A stretch of 64,000 bases of DNA from Elysia crispata (taxonomy: Eukaryota > Mollusca > Gastropoda > Plakobranchidae): positions 212,613 through 276,612 of the forward strand of contig JAWDGP010003945.1 in the NCBI GenBank assembly GCA_033675545.1. Reading direction: 5' to 3'. This document shows, piece after piece, positions 48,601-61,185 of this stretch. The translations under genes were made by a program, and so were the position numbers. A model generated the notes under the pieces. That model made no database searches. It worked only from the letters and a program-made list of their open reading frames with translations, and had not been told where the DNA came from. The stretch's first letter is position 1. Each line of letters opens with the position of its first letter.

Positions 48601-51600
48601 TTGCGACTTCTCTGAAGCCGAGGAGTAATTTTGATGTATGATTTATAGCCTATTGTAAATTATATTGTATTTTTGAAAACTGAAAAAAGAAAGTTAATTT
48701 AGCTTTGACCTATTTTTCTTCCAGACTTCATTATAAGTGTATATGAAATAAAAATTTATAAACTCCTAATAGATTTCTAATCTAGAGTATATTGTGCCTC
48801 TTTCTCTTAGGCTAAGGAGCAAGATCTTCTGCTTCCTGCACAGAAAATTGAGACTGGTGATGAATATGAGGGAGCCACGGTTATTGAACCAAACAAAGGG
48901 TAGGCACACCAGGCCATTTTTTTTCTTTATGATTATTTCACCATTACTTTTTTTTTCAACCTCAGTGATATCAACATAAAATCATTTTTTTAAGCTGTGT
49001 CATACAATACCATACTTTTTCAAACTGTGAAGCAAGACCTATTTCTTATCTTTTACTTCATTATTTTGGTGCATTGAAATGTTTTGAGAGCCCTTTTTTT
49101 GGTTGTGGGCCAGGAGCTTTCATGCCAAATATGGTATATTGTCAAATGAAACATGATGGTTAACTGCAAATATTTAGTTTTTTGAATCTTGGATCACAAC
49201 ACAACACCTGAAAAATGAGAGGAAATGACACACTGCTTTTTGACTGCATATGATGTTGGTTGCTGACTCTTTGATTGATATGCCTAAGGGCACTCTGTTT
49301 CCTGAACTACACATTAGGTTAGGATGATAAGGAGATAAGTCAATCATGTTAATCAAATTTAGTACAAAAGGGAAGTAAACCTTCTTATCTGCCTGTATAA
49401 AGTGAATATTTCTAATCTCCTGATTTTATTTTTATCCCTCCCCAGGTACTATGACATCCCAATTGCCACTCTTGATTTTGCATCTCTGTACCCATCCATC
49501 ATGATGGCCCACAACCTGTGTTATACTTCTCTGCTCAACACTTCCACCATCAAGAAGGAGGAGTGAGTGCTAAGCAGTTTAAATTTTGCTGATGGAGGAA
49601 TCCTTCTGATCAGCTTGTAGTCTCCCGTTACTTTGTGTCATGATTGTTTATCATATTGTTTATTGCCTAACCAGCAAATTTATAATAGATGGCCACTATG
49701 AATTTTATATTCATAATTGTATACTAGAATCATTTTGTTTATAGACCGAACTGTGATGTTGCACAATGCTTCTTTTTATTGTTTTTTTTTAATAACATTT
49801 TACATTATTCTCAGGCTCACTCCGGATCAGTACATAAAAACACCTTCAGGGAACTATTTCTGCAAAGCGTCTGTGAGAAAAGGTCTTCTCCCTGATATTC
49901 TGGAACAGCTTCTTGCAGCAAGGAAAAAGTATGTAGATCTTAAAGTAAAAGCTACTTTAGTTACCATATGTCCACATCATTTCCCTTTTTTCCATTTCCT
50001 TGAACAGTCATTTGCATTGCTCACCAGCATCTATAGTTTTGATCTTCTCATCTTGATATGGTGAATCTTTTTCAAAATAGTCATTCATATTTTTGTGAGC
50101 TAGATCTAAACTAATAAATCCTTGTGCCATGACTTTTGACCATAGCATTTTATAGATTTTTCAAATCAGAGCCATCTTTATCTTGTTGATGCATGACCTT
50201 TCAGCAAAATGTTAGCAATGGCCCAACTACAAATACTGAAGATGTCCCATCACAAATATAATACCCCATGTATCCGCTGTTAGAGTTGATTATATAATGG
50301 CTTTCTGGTTCTTTTGGAGGGACACATTAGAAAATATCGCTACAAATTAAAACTTTACACTTAACAAGGAGGAGTTTCTTAGGAATGAATTTTCACCCTG
50401 TTTTAGGTGCTAATGGTACCTATGCATTGTGCCCACCAAAATATGGTTTGATCCTGTTTTTTCTCAGATATGATTTTAATACTTCATTTTTCATACCTAG
50501 CAATAGTTTTCTTACATTAAGATCACAAATTTTGTTTTAGATTTTAATTTTACAGAACAGTGCTCACCATTGACTTTATTATGCTCTGAAGTTTATTCAT
50601 CTTGTCTGTCTTTGCCTGTCCTGATCCAATATGACAATATAACCAACTCTTTCCTCAGAGCAAAATTTGACTTGAAAAATGAAACTGACCCATTTAAGAG
50701 GAAAGTTTTAGATGGGCGACAACTTGCTCTCAAGTTGAGTGCCAACTCTGTGTATGGCTTCACAGGGGCTCAGGTTGGAAAGTTGCCTTGTCTGGAAATC
50801 TCACAGGTAGAGTGTGAAAAAACTCTTTAAGAATTCAATTATGCTTACAGATCTACAGTACACTTTGTCAGATAAAATTGTTAGCTTTGCAATAGACTGC
50901 TAGTCATACAATTTTTGCTTCCCATATTAATCTCTCTGAAATTGATTTTGTAGTAAATGCATGTAGGTTGTAATAAATGTGCTTAAGGTACTCTAAAATA
51001 ATTAAAGAGGACACAGGGAATAAAATAACTGTCATATGAATCTAAGATTGTCAAAAAAAATTATCTTCAATTTAAAACACACAGATGAAAAGATTTGTAC
51101 TCTATATATGGGACTTATTATTTCTCTTCCTATTTTCCATGACTCTTTTTGATACACTCAAACTCTGATTTAAGGTCTTGTGTTCTTGGAGAGGAGCTCT
51201 GGATATAACTTTAGGCCCATTTGCTAGAAAATTAACATAAGTTTTCAAGTCTAGATTGTGAAATGCCATGGAAAGAAAATATTAGTATTCTTTCCTTCTG
51301 AGTTTGGGATCATTGTATGCCGCCTTTATGTTTTTTGTGTTTACTTTTCATAATTTCAAATGTCCTCTTCTTAATAAAACTGTGTTGTCCCGTTTTAAGA
51401 GAGTACCCTTGCTATTAATCTTTTTTTTGGCTCTGAGTGAAAAGAACATGTATACCTCAGATAGCTGCATAGCACATCTAGTCATCTAGTATTATACTTA
51501 ATGATTCATCATAAACTTTTCTTCTGATTGGAAAGTGTGAGCCTCTCAGTTGTCAAATATTACGGCTTCCCTCTCAATTTCAAAGTTTACTTTAATCGAT

Positions 51601-54600
51601 GAAATAAATTGGTTCAAAGAATCAGAATCTTGATGTCTTACTCAGCAGTATTAAACATCAGCAGCAAAGTTATGTGATGTCTTATCATAAAAATATTTTA
51701 CCTTCAACTCAGAGTGTGACTGCGTTTGGGCGCATGATGATTGAGATGACAAGACAATATGTGGAGGAAACATACACAAAAGAAAATGGCTATGAACATG
51801 ATGCCAAGGTACGCAGCTTTTCATTTTTGAAAAGTTTCACCAATGAATAGGAACATTTTTTTTAACATAATAGGAAATGTTTCAGTCTTAATGTTTATAT
51901 ATTGTTTTTTTTTTAGTGAAATTAATTGACCTCGCTTTTCCCCCTAGTTTTTAACTCTACTTGCATTATAATCTTGTTTCAGTGAAAACTCAATAAAGGT
52001 AAAAATATGCATGAACTCAAATAATAGACAGTCCCTTCTTCCAGTACTGTGTTCATCGTTCAGTTCCATTTTTTACTAAACATGACTTGCTGTAATATTT
52101 TTTCCATTAATATACCACCAATGTTCAGACACAAGAAATACGATAAAATTATTTTTTATATGTTTTTATACAATATTTACTTGTATATTGTAAAGATTTA
52201 TTTAAATGTGCAGGTGATCTATGGGGATACTGATTCTGTGATGTGTAAATTTGGAGTAAAGACAGTGGAAGAGGCCATGAAGTTGGGCCAACATGCTGCA
52301 GAGTATATCTCCACCAAGTTTGTCAGTCCTATCAGGCTGGAGTTTGAGAAGGTCAGTGGTAATAAGGATTAAAGTCACAATATGGATTTCACTACCTCTT
52401 GTTACTGTCCCAAGGAAAAGAGATCACTCCACACGTGAGACATTTTTTGTACTGTATCTTAACACATTGTTACTAGACAGAAAAACTCTTGAGATATTAA
52501 AATGAAATAGCGGTGTTTTGTGCTTTATTGTAAATACCCTTTTTCAGACCAACTTCTTGATTTTCAATTCTGTCAGGTATACTTTCCCTACCTGCTGATC
52601 AACAAGAAACGTTATGCTGGTCTCTACTGGACTAACCCACGAGGTCATGACAAGATGGACTGTAAAGGGATTGAGACCGTGCGCCGAGACAACTCTCCAC
52701 TAGTGGCACATCTCATCAATACCTGCTTGCAGCTACTGCTTATTGACAGGTGTGTGTGTGAGCTGCTTTTTGCTGTTGTGATTAGTATACATGTTCAAAA
52801 ATCTTCCAACCATTGTTTGCTGTTCAGTTTTTTTGTTTTTTTTTCCCAATAATGAGAGACGTATTTGCTTGTGTTTGGCTTGATCTATCTATTTTCTAAG
52901 AGTGTGAGGCATCTGGGAATGGGAAATTTGGCTATCAAAAATAATGCATCAGGGAAAGATATATAATTTCAAATCACTTGTTTTAAATTCACATCGATTT
53001 TTACTTTTGAATGAGACAATCTACACAGATATGAGGGTGCATTAACTGGTATTGTTGCGCTAAGTGTTTCATGTTAATGGAAAAAGGCATAGGAGAGGAG
53101 AAGAGAAGAGAAAAAAAAGTGTCGCAGAAGAGTTATCATAGACCTTTAGATGGTATTATGTCGGTGAGAAAGGGTTTTTTTTTTGTTTGTTTTTGTAAAA
53201 ATATTGCAGTCACTTGTTAGTCTTGGCTAATTTTTTCCTCCCCATTCGAATTATATTTTAATTTGTTAATGCACTGTTTAGCTCTGTTCAGCTATGCTTG
53301 AAGTTAGAACCTTATTTTTATATTCACCAGCTATTAGAAATAAATATATTACACAGTGGGTCACCTGCACTATTTAAACTGCTGTAGTAGGTGTTGAAAA
53401 AAGTTATAAAATGGAAAAAAGGACACAAATACACTTAGATCAAAATGTAACATATGTAGATTGCAGTTGGTAAATATTGGGAGTTTTGGACTTACTTTAC
53501 TTAGTAGTATCTCCATATGATTCTCTACAAGCTTGGAAGATGTTGAAAAAAAGATAACCACAGAACACATGGTTTTTAGTCTGAAATTTTTTTCGGAGAC
53601 AGCTAGGTTTTGTAAAATAGGGCATTCAAGCATTTAATGATTGATGAACTAAAAATAAGGCAATCAAATTAGATGAAGTATTTACTTTTTTTTATTCTCC
53701 TGCATGGAATGGCAGAAATCCCCAGGGTGCCGTGGAGCATGCTCAGCAAACCATCTCGGATCTACTCTGCAACCGCATTGACATTTCTCAGTTGGTCATT
53801 ACCAAGGAGCTGACCAAAACAGATGAGGAATATGCTGGCAAGCAGGCACATGTAGAACTGGCCAACAGGTTTGTACAGCCTGGTGTTAACACATACGTTT
53901 GAGATAAATGAGTTTTTCTTCATGTTGACATTTTCTCTTTTGGTCAGTTACAGAGCTAATACATCTTCACCATAACAAATATAAACCAATCAGAGAGTTT
54001 TAAGTATTTTTTACATAACATATTAAGTGATAGATTGTATTTTTGATGTAAATTTTTTTACTCATTTAGTGTAATCCATTTGATGACTTAAAGTTCGTAA
54101 AGCCATAACTTAAGTGTACTAAGTTTGGTGAGCAAGAAGTATCCCCATAAATGTTTTTTTTAAACATGAAATTGAAGCTTGTTAAAGCAAAGCAATAATT
54201 GCACACATTGATTTTTTTAAATTTGCTATTACTAAAATTGGATATTTTCTTTATTTTGAGTATGTTCACTGTCTCAATAGAGCAATATTTTGTCTTTCTT
54301 TCCTTTGCATTCTAGAATGCAGAAACGTGATCCTGGGAGTGCTCCTAAACTGGGTGATCGAGTGCCATATGTGATTGTTGCAGCTGCCAAAGGAACAGCA
54401 GCATATCTCAAATCTGAGGTTTAGATTTTGTTGTTATTTTTTGTTTTTCAAAGGTTAAATTTATGGCTATTTTCAGAGCGCCATTTCTTATTTATAATAC
54501 ATTCTAATGACGTATTATGGAATATCCAATATAAATGGAATATTTTGTATAAAGCTTGATATCAAGTTTAAAGGATTCATTATCATGAAGTCCTGGATAT

Positions 54601-57600
54601 TTGAAAAAAACTTTATGCTATGAATTAGGTGAATTTAAGTAATTCAACTTAAACAATATCCAATTTGTTCAAAAAGGTAACTTTTTATGCCTTGTACTCT
54701 TATGTTGAATTTTTAATTATAGAGCGGTTGTATCCTCACCCCACTCTACATATGTTATTCAGACCTGCCATTCATACCTATTTAATAGGAATTGTTCCGA
54801 TTTTTTATGCAAATGTGGTCCGTTTCCAATTTTCCTAATATTTTGGAAATATTCCGATTTTTTTCCAAACTAAGTTTTCACCTCCACAATTAAAAACATT
54901 TTCAGTTTTTTTTAAAGTTAGACCTACAAGTTCGACAGACAGCCTGCACAAAAGAATAAATACGGACGATAAAGTTATATTATATCGATATTGTTTTTTT
55001 ATTACACATGATCAAATACTGCATCTAAATTGATATTAATATTTTAAGTTGTAACAATCCCGAATATTGATTCTGCGTTTATTCGTTTATTCGTCTGCGC
55101 TACCTTCTATCTTTACATCCACATTTCGCCATTATTTTTAACGAAGGATTAATCTTATTTTATCTTCTAAGAGTAATTTCTACTACAGGACAGTGCTTTT
55201 TTCATCTAAATCTTGTTAGTTATCAAGATCGATGGAGAAATCCTAAAAGAACTAGAGTAATTGTGGGTCAGTGAAAAGTAAAGTCTAGATCTGATAATAG
55301 GCCTAAGAAGTTTTATCCAGATGCAAACTTTACAATCTGCACAATATCTTTGATTTTGATCATTTTATCTAATGTAGAATTTAGATCTAGGTTCTAGATA
55401 TAGATCTAAGTTACGTGCTTCATCATGCTTAACTAGTCTCAACGTCACAGCGTAATTTTTGTACTTAAATTGACCTGTTTCTCAATGATTGAATGAAGTG
55501 ATTGAACAATAGAGTGGATTACGCTCTTTAGATTATTTATAAAATAAAATATTACAACTTTCCATCAAATTGTGAACTGTTCATCATGAAATATCTGGTT
55601 ATGTTTTCAACAGCTGGATCCAGCAAAATTCATAAGATTTTTAATTTTCCGAGCCAAGTGTGAGAAAGGCTTATGCACCATGTAGAAAAATTATCTAAAA
55701 TCAGGAAAGAGCATCAAATATGTCATTTTTTATCCCTTTTAGTAAGGAGTACAAATCCTGCATAATCTCAATGCCATCCAATTTATCGAGTCACTTAAAA
55801 GTATTGTAAGGCATAGGGTACTTGATTTAAACTGAAAAAGGTATAGAATAAAGATCTTACGATGATTTAGAATTTTTCACCATTGAAGAATTACAAGCTA
55901 AGTAAACTAGTTTTTATCAGATTTCAGAGCTAAACCGATGAATGAACATTCATCAAAGACTGCATCAATTGTTTTGTAATGGATGCTGTAGAGGGCAAAA
56001 ATAAAGCAAGTCATTCAGACTTTCAGAGTGGCAGGTCTGTGTTATTATTGTGTTACATAAGCATGTGGAATCCAATTTTGATAAAATCATCTCCCCCCCC
56101 CCCAAAAAAAAAAAAAAGAAAGAAAGAAAGAAAAAAGAGTATGACAGGTAGGCATTTCTTGACCACATATTTCAGGGTAAGTTAACCAAAAATTGACCTG
56201 TACTCAGCATCTAGTTGACTCTATCTTCCACACAGGACCCAATTTATGTCCTGGAGAACAACATCCCAATCGATACCCAGTACTACTTGGAGAACCAACT
56301 GTCCAAGCCACTACTGAGAATCTTTGAACCCATCCTGGGAGAGAAAAAAGCAGAAGCTACACTCCTGAGTAAGTGGCTTTAGAAATATTATGTTTTTGAC
56401 CTCTCTATCACTGAAATTGTCAGTAAGCATTGCATCTTATGGGGAAGGAAAAACTTTTGAGTGCACGTTTGGTTAAGTGACCCTTTCACACGAAGTGTGT
56501 GAAACCGTGAAATTAAATATACTGAAAATGGTCAGTATTTCAGCTTCTGTATTCACAAGGGGATCCAGTCTGTCTTTGAATTAGATAATTCAAGGGAGTG
56601 GGAAAAGAAGAAATAACTAGTATCTTTCTCACGGAATAAGACGTGTGCTGTTCATGCTGAACAACCGTTAGTTCCCTTTGTCTCTAAAATAATCTAACTT
56701 GCTTGTACGTCGAAGTCCTTCTATCTCAAAGACTGACAAGCGGAATGAGTGGATTAGCCAACCATCTTTATTTACACATACATTTTTTGAGTGAATTTCT
56801 GATATTTAGACTATAAGGTTAGCAATGTAATTGTCGTATAACAGTTTGAATTTTATAATTATTTGAAACAAAACAATTGTCCTGGCAGCATAGATATATA
56901 TGTAACAAAACAAATTCATAATATTGCCTTTCTCTCTCAGAGGGTGAGCACACAAGGACCAAGACAGTTGTCATGTCAAAGATTGGTGGACTTGCAGCCT
57001 TCACAAAGAAGAGAAGCACTTGTATTGGATGTAAAACACCTCTTGATTCTGATGGTAAGTAATAGGGACTCATACACTCTTAATGGCTGCATTGCAAAGC
57101 TTTGCCAGAGCATATGTCTTGAAGACTATCGAGTATTATAGGTTTTAGCAAACTCTTCCTCAATGTGGAATCATTACAACCCTTTTCTGACCTTCTAACA
57201 AAAGCCTTTTTGATGTATCCTTTGAAGAAAAATATCACTTCAAAAGATGTAGATTTTATCAACAAATCAGCCAGTCCACATGTCATTTTTGAAGGTTTAA
57301 ATACAAGTTTCGCCTTGTCCAAAAGAAATTCTTGTTGGGGCCTGGTAGGATTTAGATTTCTTTGATTTTAAAAATAAATTCAAAAATATATTTGATATAT
57401 TTGATATTATTGTTATTATTATTTATTATTATTATTATTATCGTTGTTGTTGTTGTTGTTATTATAATAATTATTATTATTATTGTTGTTGTTATTGTGA
57501 GAAATGTGAAATCTCAAGAAAAGTATTTTCTTTTTTTACCCAGAGACATAACAATTTTTTAATTATAAAAGAAAATATCATATGCTTTAAGAAGTTGGAT

Positions 57601-59990
57601 TTAGTTTCAACTATAAAATTTTCTAAGCTTTGTCTTCCTTATCTTTCATTCAATAACATCCCACATTGTTTCCTTTCCCCTCAGTGGCTGTATGCAAGCA
57701 TTGCAAGCCTCGAGAGTCTGAACTCTACCAAAAAGAGATCAGTCAGATGCAGGCTCTGGAAGAGAAATTCTCTCGTTTGTGGACTCAGTGTCAACGCTGC
57801 CAGGGCAGTCTGCACGAAGATGTGCTTTGTACAAAGTGAGTTGCGACTCATCTTATCTTCTTGACAACACTGATTCGCAATAGATTATTTTCCTTTCTTA
57901 CTATACTTAGCTGTACTTCATCACTAGTTTTTCTTCATACCGGATGGCATATTTCATCACATCACCCGCTGTATACTGGAATAATCTATCTTGTCTTACA
58001 CTGGTGATAAGATCAAAACAAAGTGGCTCATATTTAGAGCATTGGCACAGGAGTTTTAGTATGTTAGCTGTTAACCAGATGTCTTCAGGATGTGTAGCTG
58101 CGACATCCTTGGGAAGTTACGACTGATGAGAAGTAGGCCATTGAGGTTTCAAGAAAGTTTATATGACAAGTACATTGGGTAGGAACAAAACAAAAACTTC
58201 CCATAATGCCATCCATCAAGGTCAATTTTACATTGGTAGAACCTTGAGCCTTATCTAGGCTTGATCTAATCTAGATTTTTCAGCTTCATGGCTTTTGTTT
58301 TCTTGGAAATGAAAATTGCAGCTTTCACTCAGTTGAGGTGCATTCAATTACAGTTTGGTCTGGAGATAGAGTTGAGTCAAAATCTACTGCAGATTTTTTT
58401 TAGTATCTTTCTTATTAAGTTATTATAGTCTCGTATATGTTTGTAAGATTTATAAATATTTCAAAGTTTTTATGGTCTCGTATATATTTGTAAGATTTAT
58501 AAATATTTCAAAGTTTTTATGGTCTCGTATATATTTGTAAGATTTATAGATATTTCAAAGTTTTTATAGTCTCGTATATATTTGTAAGATTTATAAATAT
58601 TTCAAAGTTTTTGAACCATGCTGAAACAATAAGACTGAAATCCAGATTGAACTAAATTCTAGACCTAAAAAAATCTAGGTTCACTGTGCCACAATTTATG
58701 GTGTTATCTCTTGGAAGTGGAAACCTTTGCTGTTTCCAGAAAAAAACAAACTAGCAGTATCAAGCCTAGTAGCCTATTGCATGTCTAGATCTATCATCAA
58801 GGCAGGATTCTTTTGTTTTTTTTTTAGTCTGATGTAGTCTAGATCTCATTGTAGATTGTAAATTAGAATCCACCTACCTGTGATCAGAGAAGCTGTACAA
58901 ATACAGTAATTTGGATTAAATCTTTTATTTTTTTGTTTTACATAAAAAATTATCATAACCTTTAGTTAATGCTTTCACTCACTTGCGGCTGAGGGTCTGA
59001 AAATAATTGAGCGCATATGGCTGGTCTTGTTTGGGTATTTTTTAAAAATTGTAAATAAGAAACCCCCAAAAATCTAATACATCTTAATCAAATTTTGACA
59101 CTTATAATAGCAACACATGCAGGTTTGAATAAAATAAACAGCAAAAGGATATTTTGAGAGATGGATTTTATGCAATTTTTCTTCAACATCACAAATTTTC
59201 ATTTTGTTTACTTTTAGATCTAGATCTAAATTTCGAACTTTCCTCCTGAATCACTGCTTTCATCAATTTCTGGATTGTAATCATCTTCACTCACCTCTAG
59301 ATGACTGTCACTTTCGTCTGTTCTTTCTGATTTATAGCTCTGTTTAGAAATAAGTTTTAGATCTAATTTCTCTTTCCGACCTCTGGACCAGTGGTGTCCC
59401 TCTCAGTCATAAACAAAAAATGCGAAGGCTAATAAGTATGAAACTTTGTATGTAAGAAAGGAAATGGTTATACTACCCTTATGGACGTTTCCCGTAGCTT
59501 TAGCGGGATTAGTATAGGAGTTATTGGGTTCAAAGTCCATCTTGTAGTAGGGGCGACGGGGAAACGCCCCAGCTAAAAAGAGGCCTATCCAATCACAGTA
59601 ACGGGAAACACCGTAAGTGAGTTAACCTCAGTAACTTTATAATTAGTCTCAGATGAGGGAGATCTGACCCTGCATTTGTAGAGCTATCCACTTCATTTCA
59701 TCTTGCATGTAGTAAAATTTATCTTCATGTTATGTACTTGTAGGTTTTTTTTATTTTATTTTTTTGCCTCAGAATAAATCTCAAACTTAGTAAAGTACTG
59801 TGATAGCAAATAAAATAAAAAATAGAAAAAAAATTTCCTGCACATATTTTTGTTTTTGTTTGCAATAACGTGTTGATTTTCTCTGATCCTCAGCCGTGAT
59901 TGTCTCATTTTCTATATGAGAAAGAAAATTCAGAAAGATTTGTTGACCCAGGACAAGCTGTTATCTAGATTTGGGGATGTGTCATGGTAG
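39643..59990 (+). CDS. POLD1: DNA polymerase delta catalytic subunit (24 coding exons, 1106 aa)
   Basis: Nuclear B-family polymerase that completes lagging-strand synthesis, also acts in repair, and proofreads with its 3'-5' exonuclease; partners are the small Pol delta subunits and PCNA. The 24 exons join without a frame break into 3321 nt, ending at TAG 59988-59990. At 1106 residues the protein is almost exactly the length of human POLD1 (1107). Exonuclease motifs: DIE at 319-321, YNIQNFD with Asp405, and YCLKD with Asp518. Polymerase motifs: DFASLYPSI with Asp605, KLSANSVYG at 697-705, YGDTDS at 756-761 and KKRY at 809-812. Two C-terminal four-cysteine clusters are intact. An in-frame TGA at 39637-39639 and alignment to the human N terminus fix the start. 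The gene appears fully functional. All introns are GT-AG except intron 5. Confidence 0.98.
41400..41845 (-). mobile_element. antisense LINE fragment in POLD1 intron 2
   Basis: Minus-strand reverse transcriptase remnants: [20 protein letters not shown] at about 41840-41780, then frame-shifted sequence, [19 protein letters not shown] at about 41595-41535 and [20 protein letters not shown] toward 41430, finishing KEQGT. It is the same family as the copy at 12870-14085 but less eroded. The fragment ends about 25 bp before the exon 3 splice acceptor (41870-41871), so it forms nearly all of the sequence next to that acceptor. Confidence 0.85.
42975..43390. repeat. pyrimidine-rich tract in POLD1 intron 4
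   Basis: About 400 bases strongly biased to C and T on the + strand (TCC, TTC and CTT mixtures) without an ordered repeat unit. The open frame at 43039-43233 is a by-product. Confidence 0.7.
43391..43937. other. remainder of POLD1 intron 4 before the LINE end
   Basis: Unremarkable intronic sequence. Confidence 0.6.
43938..44099 (+). mobile_element. severely 5'-truncated LINE 3' end in POLD1 intron 4
   Basis: 162 bp flanked by a perfect 10-bp duplication ATATCTAGAA (43928-43937 and 44100-44109). It encodes the extreme C terminus of a non-LTR ORF2 in an open frame ([20 protein letters not shown], then [18 protein letters not shown] and TAA) and finishes in an (AAT)n tail. The last residues match the C terminus of the copy at 17070-17639. 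The insertion lies in the sense orientation about 100 bp upstream of exon 5. Its open frame and clean duplication suggest it is young. Confidence 0.9.
44366..44709 (+). other. POLD1: POLD1 intron 5, GC-AG type
   Basis: Exon 5 must end at 44365 (ATCAG) to join exon 6 in frame as EIRFMTDTN, and the intron then begins GCATGA rather than GT. No GT near this point keeps the conserved sequence. The acceptor TTTTTTCAG (ending 44709) is standard. GC donors are a known minority class spliced by the major spliceosome. Confidence 0.85.
44710..47908 (+). other. POLD1: POLD1 exons 6-11: exonuclease domain
   Basis: Exons: 44710-44963, 45397-45563, 46483-46587, 46814-46954, 47161-47271 and 47717-47908. Exo I (FDIECAG) ends exon 6, Exo II (TGYNIQNFD) is in exon 8 and Exo III (AVYCLKDA) is in exon 11, placing Asp319, Glu321, Asp405 and Asp518 where the human enzyme has its metal-binding acids. 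Exon 6 also carries a Ser/Arg-rich loop before CQLEVD that is longer than in human POLD1. Proofreading should be active. Confidence 0.96.
48811..53868 (+). other. POLD1: POLD1 exons 12-19: polymerase palm, fingers and thumb
   Basis: Exons: 48811-48899, 49446-49562, 49815-49928, 50659-50806, 51713-51808, 52214-52351, 52577-52749 and 53716-53868. Motif A ([18 protein letters not shown]) is in exon 13, the fingers motif [13 protein letters not shown] in exon 15, motif [10 protein letters not shown] in exon 17, and KKRYAGLYW plus [11 protein letters not shown] in exon 18. All catalytic acids are present, so nucleotide addition should be normal. Confidence 0.96.
54419..56235. other. POLD1 intron 20
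   Basis: A 1.8-kb intron. 55620-55830 shows short coding-like text on the + strand ([16 protein letters not shown] near 55770), reminiscent of a BED-type finger from a hAT-like transposon, but interrupted and too short to assign. A C-run followed by A/GAAA repeats lies at 56093-56137. Confidence 0.5.
57405..57497. repeat. imperfect (TTA)n/(GTT)n microsatellite in POLD1 intron 22
   Basis: Alternating TTA and GTT blocks, a smaller version of the pattern at 12.3 kb. Confidence 0.9.
58427..58612. repeat. 47-bp tandem repeat, 4 copies, in POLD1 intron 23
   Basis: Units start at 58427, 58474, 58521 and 58568 with (A/G)GTCTCGTATAT and contain TTTGTAAGATTTATAAATAT. Copies differ at only a few positions. 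Confidence 0.97.
58978..59621. mobile_element. candidate piggyBac-like MITE in POLD1 intron 23
   Basis: Left end CTCACTTGCGG (58978) and right end, read on the minus strand, CTCACTTACGG (from 59621) form a short inverted repeat with one mismatch. The right flank is TTAA (59622-59625) and the left flank TTCA (58974-58977), one base from TTAA. Inside, the minus strand has an acidic, Ser-rich open segment ([20 protein letters not shown] near 59300-59240) like the N terminus of many piggyBac transposases. It also has repeated CGGGAAAC/GTTTCCCG motifs near the right end. All signals are short. Confidence 0.45.
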
Positions 59991-60024
59991 TGTTTGCCTC
60001 ATAGAAATTGTTTTGCATAATCAT

Positions 60025-60440
60025 TTAATTGTTGTGGTACACACATCCTTGATATTGTGTTTTCCACTTTCTTTGAATCTGACATAGCTGTATTTCCAGT
60101 AGACAATCTGCGGACAATACTTGAAGGAAATACTCCAGGAGTAATTTCTTTATGCATTCTTTACATTCTTACATAATTAGTCTTGTCATGTATGCCAGGA
60201 ATGCATAACTTTTTATAGTAAGTGCTTAATCTGTTTGATTGGTGTGGTACACACACTCTTTTATGCTGTGCTTTCCACACTTGTTTGAATTTTACATAGC
60301 TGTATTTGACTTTCCAGTAGATAATCTCGGGCCACTTACTTGGTGGAAGTAACTCTGGGATAACTTCTTTATGCATTCTTTACATTCGTACGTAATCATT
60401 CTTGTTATGTATGCCAGGAATACATATTTTTTTATACAAA
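60025..60440. repeat. diverged ~213-bp tandem duplication just past the POLD1 stop
   Basis: Two copies, about 60025-60215 and 60238-60440, share TGGTACACACA, GACATAGCTGTATTT / TACATAGCTGTATTTG, CCAGTAGA(C/T)AATCT, TTTATGCATTCTTTACATTC and TATGCCAGGAAT. They start 35 bases after the POLD1 stop and so probably lie in its 3' untranslated region. ATTAAA at 60748-60753 is a possible poly(A) signal; no AATAAA was seen nearer. Confidence 0.85.
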
Positions 60441-61183
60441 ACTTTTCAATCAGTTAGGAGGATGCTGACAATGTCTATGTGCTGCTTTAAAAATCTAAAA
60501 ATGTATAGGATACTAAAAACAGTTAGATGGGGAAATGGAAACAACTCTTTTTCATGTATCAGAATATCACGCTTCTTTCTTAACAGTAAAATTTGATATT
60601 TCTTTAGTCTGATAGTATATCTTTTCTTAGCAATTGTCCACTTTATTGTGCAGTATGCATGAAAGTCTGTGAACTGTTAAGACAAACTGATTGTGAGTTT
60701 TAGATACATGTAAATACTGATGATTTGTTTTCACTTTTAAATGATGTGATTAAAGAGTCTATGAAATTGCCAAACCTCAAAAATTGAGATTTCTCTGGCT
60801 TGTTTTTCTTGTGCCTTGTTAAGTAAAAATTCATGTGTATTTATGATAGGCCCTATATCACATCAACTTTATCGATGCATACTGACAAGAATGTTGACCC
60901 TTGTGGGATTATTAGACTGAATTATACTGGATAATTGAGATCAGGTTTTAGTTTTTTTTAACGGTATAGATCATAAACTTTATCTGGGCAATGTTCGAAG
61001 GGTTTATTTTCAAAAATCTTTATTCCAGTGCTTAAGTTTTAAAGTCCATGAAATGATAGTAACACAGGAATAACTAAAATTGTTGTTCAGTGTTCACTGT
61101 TTGGCTGAGAGTTCCCTGTGCTCAATATTACACATACTCTTCCCTTAGTTTTTTCAAGCACTTCACATACAGTATGATGTAGG
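60441..61183. other. POLD1 downstream sequence
   Basis: AT-rich, part of it probably POLD1 3' UTR. No other gene was recognised. Confidence 0.5.
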
Positions 61184-61185
61184 TA

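Larger units (their letters stand above)
54316..59990 (+). other. POLD1: POLD1 exons 20-24: thumb and C-terminal metal clusters
   Basis: Exons: 54316-54418, 56236-56368, 56941-57054, 57685-57835 and 59894-59990. CysA comprises Cys1014, 1017, 1028 and 1031 (CIGC...CKHC), a zinc site associated with PCNA-dependent processivity. CysB comprises Cys1060, 1063, 1073 and 1078 (CQRC...C....C), which in eukaryotic Pol delta holds a 4Fe-4S cluster and contacts the second subunit. The protein ends RFGDVSW, sharing the final Trp of human POLD1. Exon 24 is separated by a 2.06-kb intron that carries a candidate MITE. Confidence 0.95.

Noticed and set aside
55620..55830. BED-finger or hAT-like transposase gene in POLD1 intron 20
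   Set aside because: Only a short phrase ([12 protein letters not shown]) fits, with stops on both sides; not enough to call an element.
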